Source: Sepiola atlantica
Lineage: Eukaryota > Mollusca > Cephalopoda > Sepiida > Sepiolidae
Length of the DNA stretch: 64,000 bases
Direction of reading: 5' to 3'
NCBI GenBank assembly: GCA_963556195.1
Contig: OY744546.1
Location: 71,772,204 to 71,836,203 of the forward strand
The notes beneath the pieces are model-generated. The model was not told the DNA's origin. It saw only the letters and a list, made by a program, of their open reading frames with translations, and searched no databases. Positions within the stretch are counted from its first letter, which is position 1. Every line of letters starts with the position of its first letter. Positions 20,575 through 30,540 of this stretch are shown here, one piece after another. The position numbers were made by a program, and so were the translations under genes.

Positions 20575-22130
20575 TTATTTGTACTCACTAGGTGTTCTCA
20601 CACAAGTCATCGCTAGTAATTGCCTACTGATAATAACCGGTGGTGTTCCCTGGAGTCTGAGTCACAACAAACCTCCTCAGATTTCCAGTACTCTACGCTT
20701 CTTTTCGATAACCTTTTAAAATAACTTTGCGTTATCGCAATAGCCGCTAAAATTGACTCATCGCTAGTAACGACCATTGGTCTCCTCTGAGATTTGGGTG
20801 ACAATAAGCCTCTCCAAAATCCCAGTAATATCCACACTTTTCCAATAGAGGTCTGGTAGTGCTCTCCCTCCTCGGTCTTCCCATCCTCCTTGACCATTCA
20901 TGACTATTTTGTGTGGTATCATCCGAGGCTGGTGCCATTACTTTTATGGGGGGGGCGTTTATGGAATTTCTTGCAGTTTCTGTTCCTTGGGTTCTTGTGT
21001 TTTTTCTGTGGTTTTGTTTTTTTCTATTGTAGCTTCCATGTGACTGATTACCGTTCGTAGCTTATACTGATTGGTTTCCGCATTCGAAGATTTTCCTTAG
21101 AATTGCAGGTGTTTTCATCGTTGGCGTCATTTGTATGGTCTCAGTGATCCCTTTAATTCCAATTTATGGCAATTTTTTTTCCAAGTTTTAGGGGATTGTT
21201 CCTAGTGCTCCGACAATTATTGGTATTATATTTACTTTCTTCATGCTCCATATCCATTTCAATTCTCTGGCAAGTTCCGCTTCGTTTTTCCGTTTCCTTG
21301 ATCTTCACCCTGTGGTCTGTTAGAACGGTAAAATCTACGATTTGGCATGATTTTTCCTTCTTGTTGACTATTATGACATCCGATCTCCTTGTTTGTATGA
21401 GTTTATCCGTTTGCACCTCCATGTTCCAGAGGATTTTTTAATTTTCGTTTTCCAGTATTTCTGTCTCTGGTTTATATTTGTATCATTTGTCCACGTCTTT
21501 AAAATGCAGTCGTTTGCATAGTTCCCAGTGTACTGCGCAATCGTGTCTGTTCTTGAATTCTATTAGAGCTAGTTTTTTGTGTTCACTTATTCTGTGATTC
21601 ACTGTTCCGTTTCTTTGTCCACACAATCTGCATTTACTGTTTTCCTGGGTTTTATCTATTAATGTAGTTAGTCCTAATCGCATTTTTCTGTGCAGCTGTC
21701 AATAGAGATTCCGTTTTTCTGTTCAGGTGTCCTTTTCTTAGCCATGCTTGTTAGTCTCTTCTTTGGTAATTCTTATGAAACGTCCATAAAAGTGTTTTGG
21801 TTCCCACTTTCCTCTTCTCGTCTTTTTGCTTCTGATTTCGGTGCTTCCCGAGTTGTTTGTTAGCACAGTGGTTCTTGCTGCGGCGATCATTCTTTTCTGT
21901 GTTCTGGGTTATGTATTTCTCAAGTTCTTTTTTGTGTCTTCCACACAGTCTTCTATACTTACCAGCCATCTTCCCCCTTCGTTTCTTTACACGTAGAGTC
22001 TGCACGTATCGTCTTTTTGGTGTAGTATGCTGCCTAAATGCACAGAAAGAATATATATATATATATATATATATTCTTTGGGTTTTTTTTTGGGGGGGGG
22101 GAGATTTATTCACCATTGTGCCGGCCGACG
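20575..22130 (-). mobile_element. LINE with zinc knuckle and restriction-like endonuclease, 3' half
   Basis: Minus-strand frames read in order as follows. WLRKGHLNRKTESLLTAAQ lies near 21700-21740. A knuckle CRLCGQRNGTVNHRISEH is followed by FKNRHDCAVHWELCKRL (21530-21640). Then comes ILWNMEVQTDKLIQTRRSD with IIVNKKEKSCQIVDFTV (21330-21430), and a conserved NPLKLGKKI end. This order is that of the R2/R4/NeSL-type LINE C-terminus, where the endonuclease motif is R-P-D..(12-14)..D; here the P is S. The 3' UTR (20580-20940) is shared with 16025-16375 and ends in (AAT)n. Stops and frameshifts are numerous and the reverse transcriptase is missing. Confidence 0.65.
22050..22110. repeat. (AT)n followed by a T/G homopolymer patch
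   Basis: A short (AT)n at 22050-22074 is followed within 30 bp by T and G runs. Confidence 0.85.
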
Positions 22131-22404
22131 TAAAAGTGTATTATCGCACATTGTTCCGGTTTTTTGTTTTTTTTTAATGCATTTGGGACCGATTATTTGC
22201 TTGTTGGCTTGGTGGAAGAAATAATGCACGAGCTACTTTTCTAAGACATTTTCTAGGACTTTCTTTTTTTATCGTTGTTCTTTCTTGTTTTTTAATTTTA
22301 ACTTTTATTTTTATTTTTTCCTCTTCTCTTCTTAAGTGACCTATACTATTGCAACGCCAAATTGTGTATTGTCGGCAGTTGAAACCCTTATTCCAGACAT
22401 TTAA

Positions 22405-22461
22405 TTTCCCTGATGATCTGCCAAGCAAGTACCTGCTTGGTAGTGAAACACGTGTAGGAAA
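22405..22461 (+). ncRNA. Type I hammerhead ribozyme candidate A
   Basis: All invariant positions are present: CUGAUGA at 22410-22416, GAAA at 22445-22448, and a GUA triplet with A17 at 22456. Stem I is UUUCC (22405-22409) with GGAAA (22457-22461), five pairs. Stem II is ten pairs, 22418-22427 with 22434-22443, one G.U wobble, loop AGUACC. A U.U replaces the usual G-C at 10.1/11.1. Stem III is the self-complementary ACACGUGU (22448-22455), as in short-stem-III hammerheads that work best as dimers. Predicted cleavage falls after 22456. An 11-bp direct repeat ACATTTAATTT flanks the motif (22397-22407, 22464-22474). Such ribozymes are known in Penelope-like elements and retrozymes. Confidence 0.78.
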
Positions 22462-22560
22462 AAACATTTAATTTGAATAAATAATATTTGTAAGAAAAAA
22501 TATCTTTAATGGTGATCATTGATGTCCTGAAAGGAATGCTTTGGTAAGCCTTCATTAAAT

Positions 22561-22562
<2 letters not shown>

Positions 22563-22630
<68 letters not shown>
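22563..22630. repeat. (AT)n microsatellite
   Basis: About 34 units lying between the hammerhead motif and dispersed-repeat copy 2. Confidence 0.97.
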
Positions 22631-22631
<1 letters not shown>

Positions 22632-22639
22632 CGGATAAA

Positions 22640-23145
22640 ACAGTTTTGTACCAATTTTATATTTATTTTACGAAAATTAAAATGAAGATATAACTCTACT
22701 AAACATTATGTTAAGAATCCTTATTTAAAGTTTAATCAAAATGTATTGTATTATTTTGATTCGAGAAAATGTCTCAAATTCATTGCGTAAGCTGAGGAGA
22801 TCTTAAAAAGAAATTTAAATTTAAGAAAACTTGTATAATAATTATGGATCAAACCTAATGAAAATCTGAAATATTTGAATACCCCATATTATTCCCCCAA
22901 AACGCTTGAAAATACTCGAAACGGACATTTAGAAAATATTTATTATTTGGGTAATACATAGTGTTGAAATTTCAGAAAAATCGGAAGTATCTATATTTTC
23001 TCAAAGGACTACTTACTCCCCTTTGACTCTTTTGGATGAAATCTAATTAACCTAAATATAGCTTATATTACCTGCCCTTACTAGAAGCTTTCTTCCAAAA
23101 TCCCCAATGATCGGTTAGTTAGGTATACATACAAATATATACACA
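22640..23145 (+). repeat. Dispersed noncoding repeat, copy 2
   Basis: Collinear with 8760-9240: ACAGTTTTGtACCAATTT, GGATCAAACCTAATGAAAAT, CTGAAATATTTGAATaCC, and the closing AATGATCGGtTA near 23108. Both ends are (AT)n. No frame is conserved with the other copies. Confidence 0.62.
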
Positions 23146-23152
23146 TACTTAA

Positions 23153-23153
<1 letters not shown>

Positions 23154-23214
<61 letters not shown>
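23154..23214. repeat. (AT)n microsatellite
   Basis: Pure (AT)n bounding dispersed-repeat copy 2 on its right. Confidence 0.97.
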
Positions 23215-23219
<5 letters not shown>

Positions 23220-23772
23220 GGAAGTTTCTCAACTATTAAAACTATATATTAAAATAATTTTTAAAAAACATTTTAGTCCCAAGTCGTTCGATGGAAAATC
23301 ACTTTTTTGTAAGTCAATTTACTTTTTACAGTCACTATATTAGTTTGCTAGTCTTAACGTTATTTAAGGAATAATCAGTTGTTTACCATGAAAAACTATT
23401 TCGGGAATTTAAAAACAAAACCGTATTTGATTTCATGGTTTCCCAGCAGAGTTGATCAGACCCCACTTCCCTTAAAAGACAAGAACAAAAACGTTCCGTA
23501 TATTAGATCTATGTTTTGTTCCAGATACATTTTTTGCTAACTTATTTAGTTATTAAAAAATGTCCTCCTTACCTGTGTTGTTCGTCTGTGTCTAAGAAAA
23601 TGTATCCGTTATTTGCAAAATATTTACTGTATTTTAAAGTGTTCGGACGAATCCATTACACTACCTTTTAGGTGATTTATAGTTTGATGTATTTTTATTT
23701 TTATGATTTTATTATATTTAGTTTTATATTAAAAATATTTAACAATTAAATATGTATATATATATATACATG

Positions 23773-23775
<3 letters not shown>
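23220..23775. other. AT-rich stretch without recognised feature
   Basis: No coding frame above background and no repeat recognised apart from short AT runs near 23755-23770. Confidence 0.4.
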
Positions 23776-23777
<2 letters not shown>

Positions 23778-23843
<66 letters not shown>

Positions 23844-23844
23844 G
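23778..23844. repeat. (ATT)n microsatellite
   Basis: About 22 units directly downstream of the Penelope-like ORF end. Confidence 0.97.
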
Positions 23845-23867
23845 TTATATGTGTTATATATATACGT

Positions 23868-24351
23868 TTATACATATTCTACATTATTTTTATTTAGATA
23901 GTTTTGGAGTTGCTCTATCAAATTACTTTGATTAATTTGATATGACTTAAAAGCGTCAGGATGGCAAGTAATTGCCTTATTTAATTGTCTAAATACTTTA
24001 TTATGATCGCCACCTTGTTTAATCATTCTTATTATTAAGGCAGAAATTGGGGGTATAAAATCTACTAATTTTAAGGTGACACGAGCAATCCTCAGAAATT
24101 CGGACATAATGCTCCCGTAAAAAATATACACAGGGCAGGTACTATTTTTATGTGGCACACGCACGATACGAAAAGAAAATGAATTAGCTTGTGTTCCCGT
24201 ATGTTCACAGTTTAATTTTACCTCTTTAGGATATATTAAATGTTTAGTATTTTACAACTCTTCGTTATCATTAATGCATACAAGGTCGTCAATATATCGT
24301 CTACATTCATGATAACTATACGCTCTAGATATATCATTTTTTATTAATGAT

Positions 24352-24416
<65 letters not shown>

Positions 24417-25440
24417 GTCCATGTAAATATAGACTTGCCCAAAATGGTGAAGGATCCAAACCCATTGGAATATCTATTGTTTGGAGTAGTATTTTATTTC
24501 CTATTTGAAAGTAACTTTCTTTTATAAGGTGACTTATAAGCGTTGTTAGACCAGTTTTAGAAACACTCGTCTCGGCATTTTTAGCTTTACACCAAAAGGC
24601 TTTAGATTTTGAAAAGTCTATGTATTTACCTTTCCCTCCTGCAAAAGCTAAATCTATAGTATTACCTAATTCTTTAATAAGTTCTTTATGTGGTATTTTT
24701 GTATATAAAGTACTAAAATCATATGTTGAGATTGATTTAGTCTTTTTACGAGAATTTATACGATCTAATTTTTCTTTAACTAGATCTGAATTATTTACCA
24801 CCCAAAATAGGTATATATTACTATAGAATTTACTTTTTTTATGGAAATTATTTATTTGATTCATAATTAATTTAAAGACTTTAGATACAGCCTTACGTAA
24901 AGGTTTTGTGATGCACATTTTTGAGGCAACAATAAAACGGGCGCCAACTAGTGTTTTATGCATTTTAGGTATCCAATAAATACATGGAAGTTTTTTTACT
25001 TTTCCTCTAATTTTAATCCTAATTTTTCACAAATAACAGTATTGTTTAAAATATAAAATATCGATTTCACTATTACTTAATGTATAAATATCTGAAGCTT
25101 CACCTATTATTCCTACTTGTAACAATAAGCGTTGTATATAATATATTTTACAGATAAAAGCTATATTATTTGCCGCCTTATCAGTAGGAACTATTACGAA
25201 CCTATTTTGAAGCATTTTAAGCTCCATAATTATTTGTGAATTTTTAAAGAGAGGATTCGTTTTTTAGGGTGTTTAAATTCTTTTAAACGTTCCACCTGTT
25301 TACTTACGAATCTTAGTAGATTATTTTTCCATGCGTCAAATGTAGAGTGTAATAATTTGTGACTTTTGGCATGGATGCAGTGAAATTATCTAACGCTTTA
25401 TTTATTTCCTTAACAGATTTCGTATAATTTAAACATTTAG
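23868..25440 (-). mobile_element. Penelope-like retroelement, reverse transcriptase region
   Basis: Minus-strand frames read in order: WKNNLLRFVSKQVERLKEF (about 25330-25270); FVIVPTDKAANNIAFICK (25150-25205); LPCIYWIPKMHKTLVGARF (24930-24985); STYDFSTLYTKIPHKELI (24690-24745); and a TIDIPMGLDPSPFWASLYLH segment (24420-24480). RRYIDDLVCIND, the polymerase motif C, has YIDD at 24286-24297. Then come a SEFLRIARVT and MIKQGGDHNKVFRQLNKAI tail ending at 23868. These are signatures of Penelope-like reverse transcriptase. No GIY-YIG endonuclease is seen. An (AT)n insertion splits motifs B and C and several frameshifts occur, so the copy is dead. Confidence 0.85.
24355..24411. repeat. (AT)n inside the reverse transcriptase ORF
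   Basis: Pure (AT)n interrupting the Penelope-like ORF between the IPMG..DPSPF segment and YIDD. It translates as YIYIY in the reading frame. Confidence 0.95.
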
Positions 25441-25476
25441 GTTATCTATAGTTTGGGCCTTTACTTAGGAGTTTTC

Positions 25477-25480
<4 letters not shown>

Positions 25481-25563
<83 letters not shown>

Positions 25564-25568
25564 GCGTA

Positions 25569-25622
<54 letters not shown>
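25481..25622. repeat. Two (AT)n tracts with short spacer
   Basis: (AT)n at 25481-25560 and 25574-25622, separated by TGTGCGTAATTT. Together about 130 bp. Confidence 0.97.
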
Positions 25623-25627
<5 letters not shown>

Positions 25628-25658
25628 GTGTGTATTTAGGCAGCATATTTTCATTTAG

Positions 25659-25941
25659 GCAAATATTATTAAAAATAGCACGCAGTGCTATTGCATGATG
25701 AGACTTTTTTTCTTTTTTTTCAATTTTCCGAATGGTCCATTTAGTGTATCGGTCAACACCGCCTGAAGATTATTTGACGAATCAAATCGAAAATACTCGC
25801 AAGAAACGAAAGAAAATGCAATAAGAACCCCATTGAACTTATATACAGCAATCTGACCGAAATACTAAATCGCCCGGCCCATTCGGAAAATTGAAAATAT
25901 AAAAAAAAGTATTATCAAGCAAAAACACTCCGTGTTATTTG

Positions 25942-25942
<1 letters not shown>
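25659..25942. mobile_element. Foldback element with ~100-bp inverted arms
   Basis: The left arm (25659 to about 25760) and right arm (about 25845-25942) are inverted copies. Matching blocks are CAATTTTCCGAATGG (25721-25735) with its complement at 25879-25893, ATTTAGT..ATCGGTCA, AAATA(g/a)CAC and a T8-9 run. The central 85 bp hold a hammerhead-like core CTGAAGA (25763-25769), a 6-bp hairpin with CGAA loop, and GAAA (25789-25792). No protein is encoded. Both flanks are (AT)n. It may be a MITE or a terminal structure from a Penelope-like element. Confidence 0.65.

Positions 25943-25944
<2 letters not shown>

Positions 25945-25997
<53 letters not shown>
25945..25997. repeat. (AT)n microsatellite
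   Basis: (AT)n abutting the right arm of the foldback element. Confidence 0.97.
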
Positions 25998-25999
<2 letters not shown>

Positions 26000-26099
26000 T
26001 ACGAATGACATCATTCTACCATGAAAGCTCGGATATCTTTGTTAAAAGCTTAAAATTAACATCTACGTTCCCATTAATTACCATCATGATTGTCATCAA

Positions 26100-26240
26100 C
26101 ATTATTATTTTTATTATTCTTGTCATCAGTATAATTAGCGTTAAATCAATATCGATTTAATATATATATATATTATTATTTTTTATTATTATTATTATAA
26201 TTATCATCATCATCATCATCATCATTATCATCATCATCTA
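26100..26240. repeat. Mixed (ATT)n, (AT)n, (ATC)n simple repeats
   Basis: Degenerate ATT at 26100-26120, (AT)n at 26160-26171, ATT at 26172-26200 and (ATC)n at 26203-26237. Confidence 0.85.
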
Positions 26241-26279
26241 TCTGTTATTTTAGCCATCTTCCTTTAATCTCTTCTCTGT

Positions 26280-26640
26280 TGTACTGACATCCACCATTTT
26301 GCATGACATGGCGTGCCCCCTAGCGTTGGTGACGTTTTATAAAAAGCCCGCTCGGTGGCGCGCTCCAGCATATCTTGAAAGGTGTCCGGGTCTGGGCGAC
26401 GGAATTTTATCCGAGTGGCAAAGTTAAATGAAAGTCATCCTTCATTCGGAGACCATTACTCAATGTCACTTTTAATTAGTTGTGTCATAGCTTTAACCCC
26501 ATCCTGACGATGGCGGCCATCTCCGACGCTGAATCGTTTGAATGTACGCGGCGAAAAGCCCGAATAGAGACGCCGTCGGTAGACAAGAACGAGTAAACGG
26601 CGTATGCCTATAGATTTGTCGACGAAAGGGTATAACATTA
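26280..26640 (+). promoter_or_regulatory. CpG-richer promoter-like region with short first-exon-like ORF
   Basis: CpG content rises sharply above the AT-rich surroundings. TTTATAAAAAG at 26336-26346 resembles a TATA box. ATG at 26510 has a strong initiation context (A at -3, G at +4) and opens a 28-codon frame (MAAISDAESFECTRRKARIE, then 8 more) to TAA at 26594-26596. Whether this is a first exon, an upstream ORF or a chance frame cannot be told here, and no family is recognised. A longer antisense frame (26456-26638) overlaps it and looks like a composition shadow. Confidence 0.25.
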
Positions 26641-26899
26641 ATCGGGGTGCTTGAGAAGTACTAGCTGAAGCACACGTCTACGTTGGTTTGATTTGAGAGT
26701 TTTTTTATATACTAATAAACTAACACTTACCAAGGGTAAAAGCTACGCGAGGATAAGTGTCAATGAGATTGTCCAGTCTGTAGACCTCGTTAGGTAAGAT
26801 GTAAAAAGGATTATCGTTAGCTTGCTAATAAGGACAAACTCTTCTTCTACGTTTAAAATCAGTTTTATTCATACATTGTTTCACCAACCAAACAGTCAG

Positions 26900-27160
26900 G
26901 GATCATGAAGAGTTACGTAGCCATGAATACAAAAATATCCTGAGTCGGTGGGAGCGCGTACATCCGTGCCATTGATTGGATATTGCGTCCACATGTCTCG
27001 TGCACACAAGTCTTCGTTTGGGGACAAAACAGGAACATGCCCGTCTCTTCAGCTTGACGTCAAAAACTCCGACTGGGGAAAAAGCGGGAAAGCGATGTAA
27101 AAAAAAAAGTTCAGCGAAAGTACCTCCCACGTAAAGTGTTCTGATTGGATAATGTATTAA
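26900..27160. promoter_or_regulatory. Possible promoter elements (CRE, CCAAT)
   Basis: A perfect TGACGTCA palindrome lies at 27055-27062, with ATTGG (inverted CCAAT) motifs at about 26974 and 27143, in moderately CpG-rich DNA. The minus-strand 75-codon frame (26903-27130) is unrecognised. Suggestive only. Confidence 0.2.
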
Positions 27161-27339
27161 TCACACCGCGTGGAAGGATAAACTTTCTCAACAAACAAAA
27201 AATAGATCGTAAGCCTATAACTGCTACAAGAATATCAGTTGAATGGTGAACAATACTATGAGAGGATTGAAAACGATGAATGGAATGGAATAAGGTGATT
27301 ACTTAAAAGGAGTGTTCGATAAAGTTTATTTTTTTAACA

Positions 27340-28080
27340 TAGTTCACCCCTAAACTAGGCAAGTTGCCACTGTAGACGTAAGGGGCTACTGAGAATTAGG
27401 GCGAAAGTTTTGGGGGTCATCCTAAATTGGGAGCTGTGCAGCGAGATGCTTGTTCACATTAGTTTTAAATTTCTCCATGTCGGTAAAGTCGGGGAAACAG
27501 GGAGCAAGAAGAGAGTTCTAAATTCCAGCAGTACGAGGAAATAAGCTATTTTAATAGAAGGCTCTCCGTCATCTGGAGTCTTCCACAGTGATTGAGTGGG
27601 ATTTAGAGGATTGTCGGGTTGGTCAAGTGTACTTATGTCAAGGGAGCACCAGAGCAGCCAGTTCATCGGAGCACATTCCATTGAAGTACTTGTAAAACAA
27701 GCACAAGGAATGCAACATTGCGGTGATGGGACAGGGGCTGGATCTTGATAGATAGATTAGATACTCTTTTGGGGGCCTTGTCTAAAAGGGAGAGACTAGT
27801 GGATGGTGCACCAGCCAAGATGTGACAACAATACTCCATTCATCTGCGGGTGATGGCTTTGTAGAGATATAGGATACTGTTAGTTGTGAGTAGTTTTCTA
27901 GCACCGTAAAGGGATCCCACTTCCTTTGCAGCAGCTTTAGAAATATCATGTTATCTGTGAATGTTAGGGAGAGGAATTTGAACGTTGGGCTCTCAAGTTG
28001 AGTGGAAGACTTACCATGTTGTAATAGTCTTCGTGAAAGCAGCCCCGTGGTTAAGTGTTCCACGGATGATAAGTCCTTGG
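27340..28080 (-). mobile_element. LINE (jockey/CR1-like) C-terminal fragment
   Basis: The minus strand gives a frameshifted LYLYKAITRRWMEYCCHI segment (about 27800-27870), then LDKAPKRVSNLIY, TRQSSKSHSITVED and FKTNVNKHLAAQL near 27440-27480. These are the last 200 or so residues of a jockey/CR1-like reverse transcriptase. It is near-identical in layout to 43930-44390. It lies directly downstream of another LINE copy in the same orientation. Frameshifts show it is a pseudo-copy. Confidence 0.75.
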
Positions 28081-28615
28081 GAAACAAACTCTGTTAATGG
28101 AAATTCCGTTAGGTTTTAGAAATGAAAGTTCTTTGCAATGGTGGTAGATACGCGAGTTTTTGCTGTGAATGCTTTATAGTGGGGAATCAGAGATCGGAGC
28201 TCCGTTGAGGACCTTCCATGGAAATAACGATAGCGTAACAACGTCACTTCTGTAATAAAGGTGAATGTATGGAAGAGAAGAAATCACCCCCACTAGATTG
28301 CCAAGGCGACTTTGTACTCTGTCAAAATGTAAGATAGTTCTCAGATGTGGCAGCAGTACTCCATCTTATATATCTGATTCTTATATATGTAGAGAATTGC
28401 GTCAAGGGTCAAGTACTTTCTGGAGCGATAGAATAATCCAACCATTTCCCAGTGACCTTAGAAACAGATCTGATGTAAGCTTTCCACTTCAGGTCTGGAG
28501 TAAAAGTCAGTCCTATGATCTTATCAACACAAGAGGCGTCTTCAAGCAGCGAGTCATTGTTGTTTTGTTAAGGAGCGAGTCATTGTTGTTTTGTTTTCAA
28601 TCAATCAATCAATAA
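28080..28615 (-). mobile_element. LINE reverse transcriptase fragment
   Basis: The minus strand reads KIIGLTFTPDLKWKAYIRSV (about 28455-28515), followed by IYKNQIYKMEYCCHIW (near 28345-28390), LRYRYFHGRSSTELRSLIP and a TAKTRVSTT stretch (to 28140). This is the thumb and C-terminal part of a jockey/CR1-like LINE. Together with 27340-28080 it makes a head-to-tail pair of LINE fragments. Frameshifts are present. Confidence 0.75.
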
Positions 28616-29392
28616 ATTTTACTGGCAACCAATAGCAACGTGCAGCAATCCATGTATAAAGACAGTTAGAAGACATTGCATCTGTATACCGTTTGAATGT
28701 GTGTCCAAGACGACTTTAAACCTGGATATCTTAGGCATCATCATGAGCTTCTCGGGGCTAATAAGGTCGAACAACGCTGGTGAACTCCCTTAAATAACCT
28801 TCGGGAACCAGTGCTATGCTTGCATCAGGGATTGTTTCTGATTGGTTAAATCCCAATCGAAATTAAGTGTTTTCTCCAATCAGCGCCAAGCTTACAAGTC
28901 AAGCAAATATTTCAAACATTGTTATTCTGAGGCTACTGTTACCGTTGTTTTCGTAACGACTACTACTACAAATCAATGTTATTGGGAACAAAATAGCAAA
29001 GTGCAACAAGCCATGTAAAAGACAGAAGATATTGCATCTATATACTGTCTCAATGTTTATCCACGGCGACTTTAAACCTGGATATGGTAGGAATCATCAC
29101 GATATTCTCTGGCAGGCTGTTCCAGGAAGCAGAAACGCGGACAGAGAATGATGGCTTTTATCTGTTGAGACGAAAGCGTACATACCCGTCGATGATTCTG
29201 TATGCCAGAATCAGGTCTCCTCGCATCCTTTGCCGCTCAAATGAGGGCAGATTTAAAATTTGAAGCCGTTGTTTGTAGGTAAGCGTGGAGAATCCCATCA
29301 CCATCCTGGTTGCCAACCGTTGAACACACTCCAGGTGTGCGATATCTTTGTGAAAATAGAGATTTGTTGCAATCATAAAATGTTGGTAGTAT
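28616..29392 (-). mobile_element. LINE C-terminus with duplicated 3' end
   Basis: The minus strand at 29158-29376 reads LECVQRLATRMVMGFSTLTY, then LNLPSFERQRMRGDLILAYR, the conserved C-terminal block of jockey/CR1/RTE-type LINEs. The following sequence (29130 to about 28980) is repeated at 28620-28760, sharing GACGACTTTAAACCTGGATAT-like text (with small changes), so the 3' end is present twice. No intact ORF. Confidence 0.72.
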
Positions 29393-30540
29393 TTGGCAAA
29401 TAATTCAATTTGCTCCTTGGCCTTTTGGCTAAGATCAGTATTATCTGTTTCCGATGGATGCTACACTCTGTAGACCGATACCGTCTTGGCCTTCGGGCCT
29501 TGATTCCGCCGATCTGTGGTATTGGTCTTTACAGCTCTAAGGGGTCCACCCTCCCAGGCTTTGAGAAGGGGTTAGTTTATTGTTAATCGTCTGAAGCGGG
29601 GAATGCCAATAGGGCTGCTCATGCATTTTTGGCTAACCGCACCTGATTTTGTGTCTAGCCTCCTGGAGAGGAGTTAAATAAAAAATACTTTGACCTTGTG
29701 TCTAACCTCCTGGAGGTAAATAACTTGGCAAATAATTTCACAATGACATTAAAATGATTATTTTTATAATTAATATTATGATTGACTATTTTTATGATTG
29801 GTATATAATTGTTACATCAGATACATGTAGATGAACTACATTTTCCCTTTCAAACACCCGTAGGGGTAGTAGCAGTCTCAAAAACAGGCATCTGATTACT
29901 GTGACGCCGAACTCCCAAGAGGTAGAATCGATTTTGCTTTTCTGATACGTACTTCCTCCCATAACGTAACTTTTTTTACACGTAGCTCTAACATCTAGCT
30001 TGACTGCTGATGAAAATTTCTATTTTATTGCTTAAACTAACCTTATGTGGACTCTTCTCTTTATAACCTTATTTTTCACACACCACAGTCCAATATCGTT
30101 ACATAAAATTCAAAAAGCTCTCTTGATGAAATTAAGACCATGTGTCATCAACAATTCAGCATTCAAATGAAGTCATAAAATCTTGGTTGTATTTAGCCAA
30201 TAATTCAACAAGGACATTACAATACGATTGATACTATGATTGACTATTGTTATGATTGGTATTAAGATTGACTATTGTTATGACTGGTACTAGTAATAGC
30301 AAATACATCTAGATAAACTACATCTTCCTCTTCCAAGTGACAGCCTTGAAAACAGGCGTCCAATCACTTTGACACCGAACTCCCAAGAAGCAGAACCGAG
30401 TTTGCTTTTCTGCCACATACTTCCTCCCATGACGTAAATTCCTATACACATTCTCTAACTTGATAGAAAAATTGTATTTTCTTATGTAAACCAAGCTTAT
30501 GTGGAATTTACTGTTTTTTACTTTTTTACACACCCGCCAC
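29360..30540. repeat. Tandem duplication, units 29360-30090 and 30168-30540
   Basis: The two units share TTGGTnGTATTTnGCnAATAATTCA, ATTATGATTGACTATT, ACCGAACTCCCAAGA and TCTTATGTGGA-like blocks at an offset of about 450 bp once the SINE in the first unit is removed. No protein is recognised. The duplication supplies an empty-site control for the SINE. Confidence 0.7.
29408..29724 (+). mobile_element. SINE with U2 snRNA-derived head
   Basis: The 5' end reads TTGCTCCTTGGCCTTTTGGC then TAAGATCAGTATTATCTGTT, matching the first 45 or so nucleotides of U2 snRNA (CTTCTCGGCCTTTTGGCTAAGATCAAG...). A body of about 270 bp with no U2 similarity follows, shared with 32692-33025 and 52931-53214. The copy is flanked by TTGGCAAATAATTCA (29393-29407) and TTGGCAAATAATTTCA (29725-29740), a 15-16 bp target-site duplication. 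The paralogous unit at 30190-30210 has the same site empty. The U2 head would be expected to need an external promoter or internal elements to be transcribed. This is a complete SINE. Confidence 0.85.

Noticed and set aside
24334..24420. YIYIY/VIINKK C-terminus as a real protein end
   Set aside because: It is (AT)n read in frame. The true continuation of the Penelope-like RT (YIDD) lies beyond the tract.
29408..29455. U2 snRNA gene
   Set aside because: Only about 45 nt match U2. The Sm site and later stem-loops are absent and a SINE body follows.
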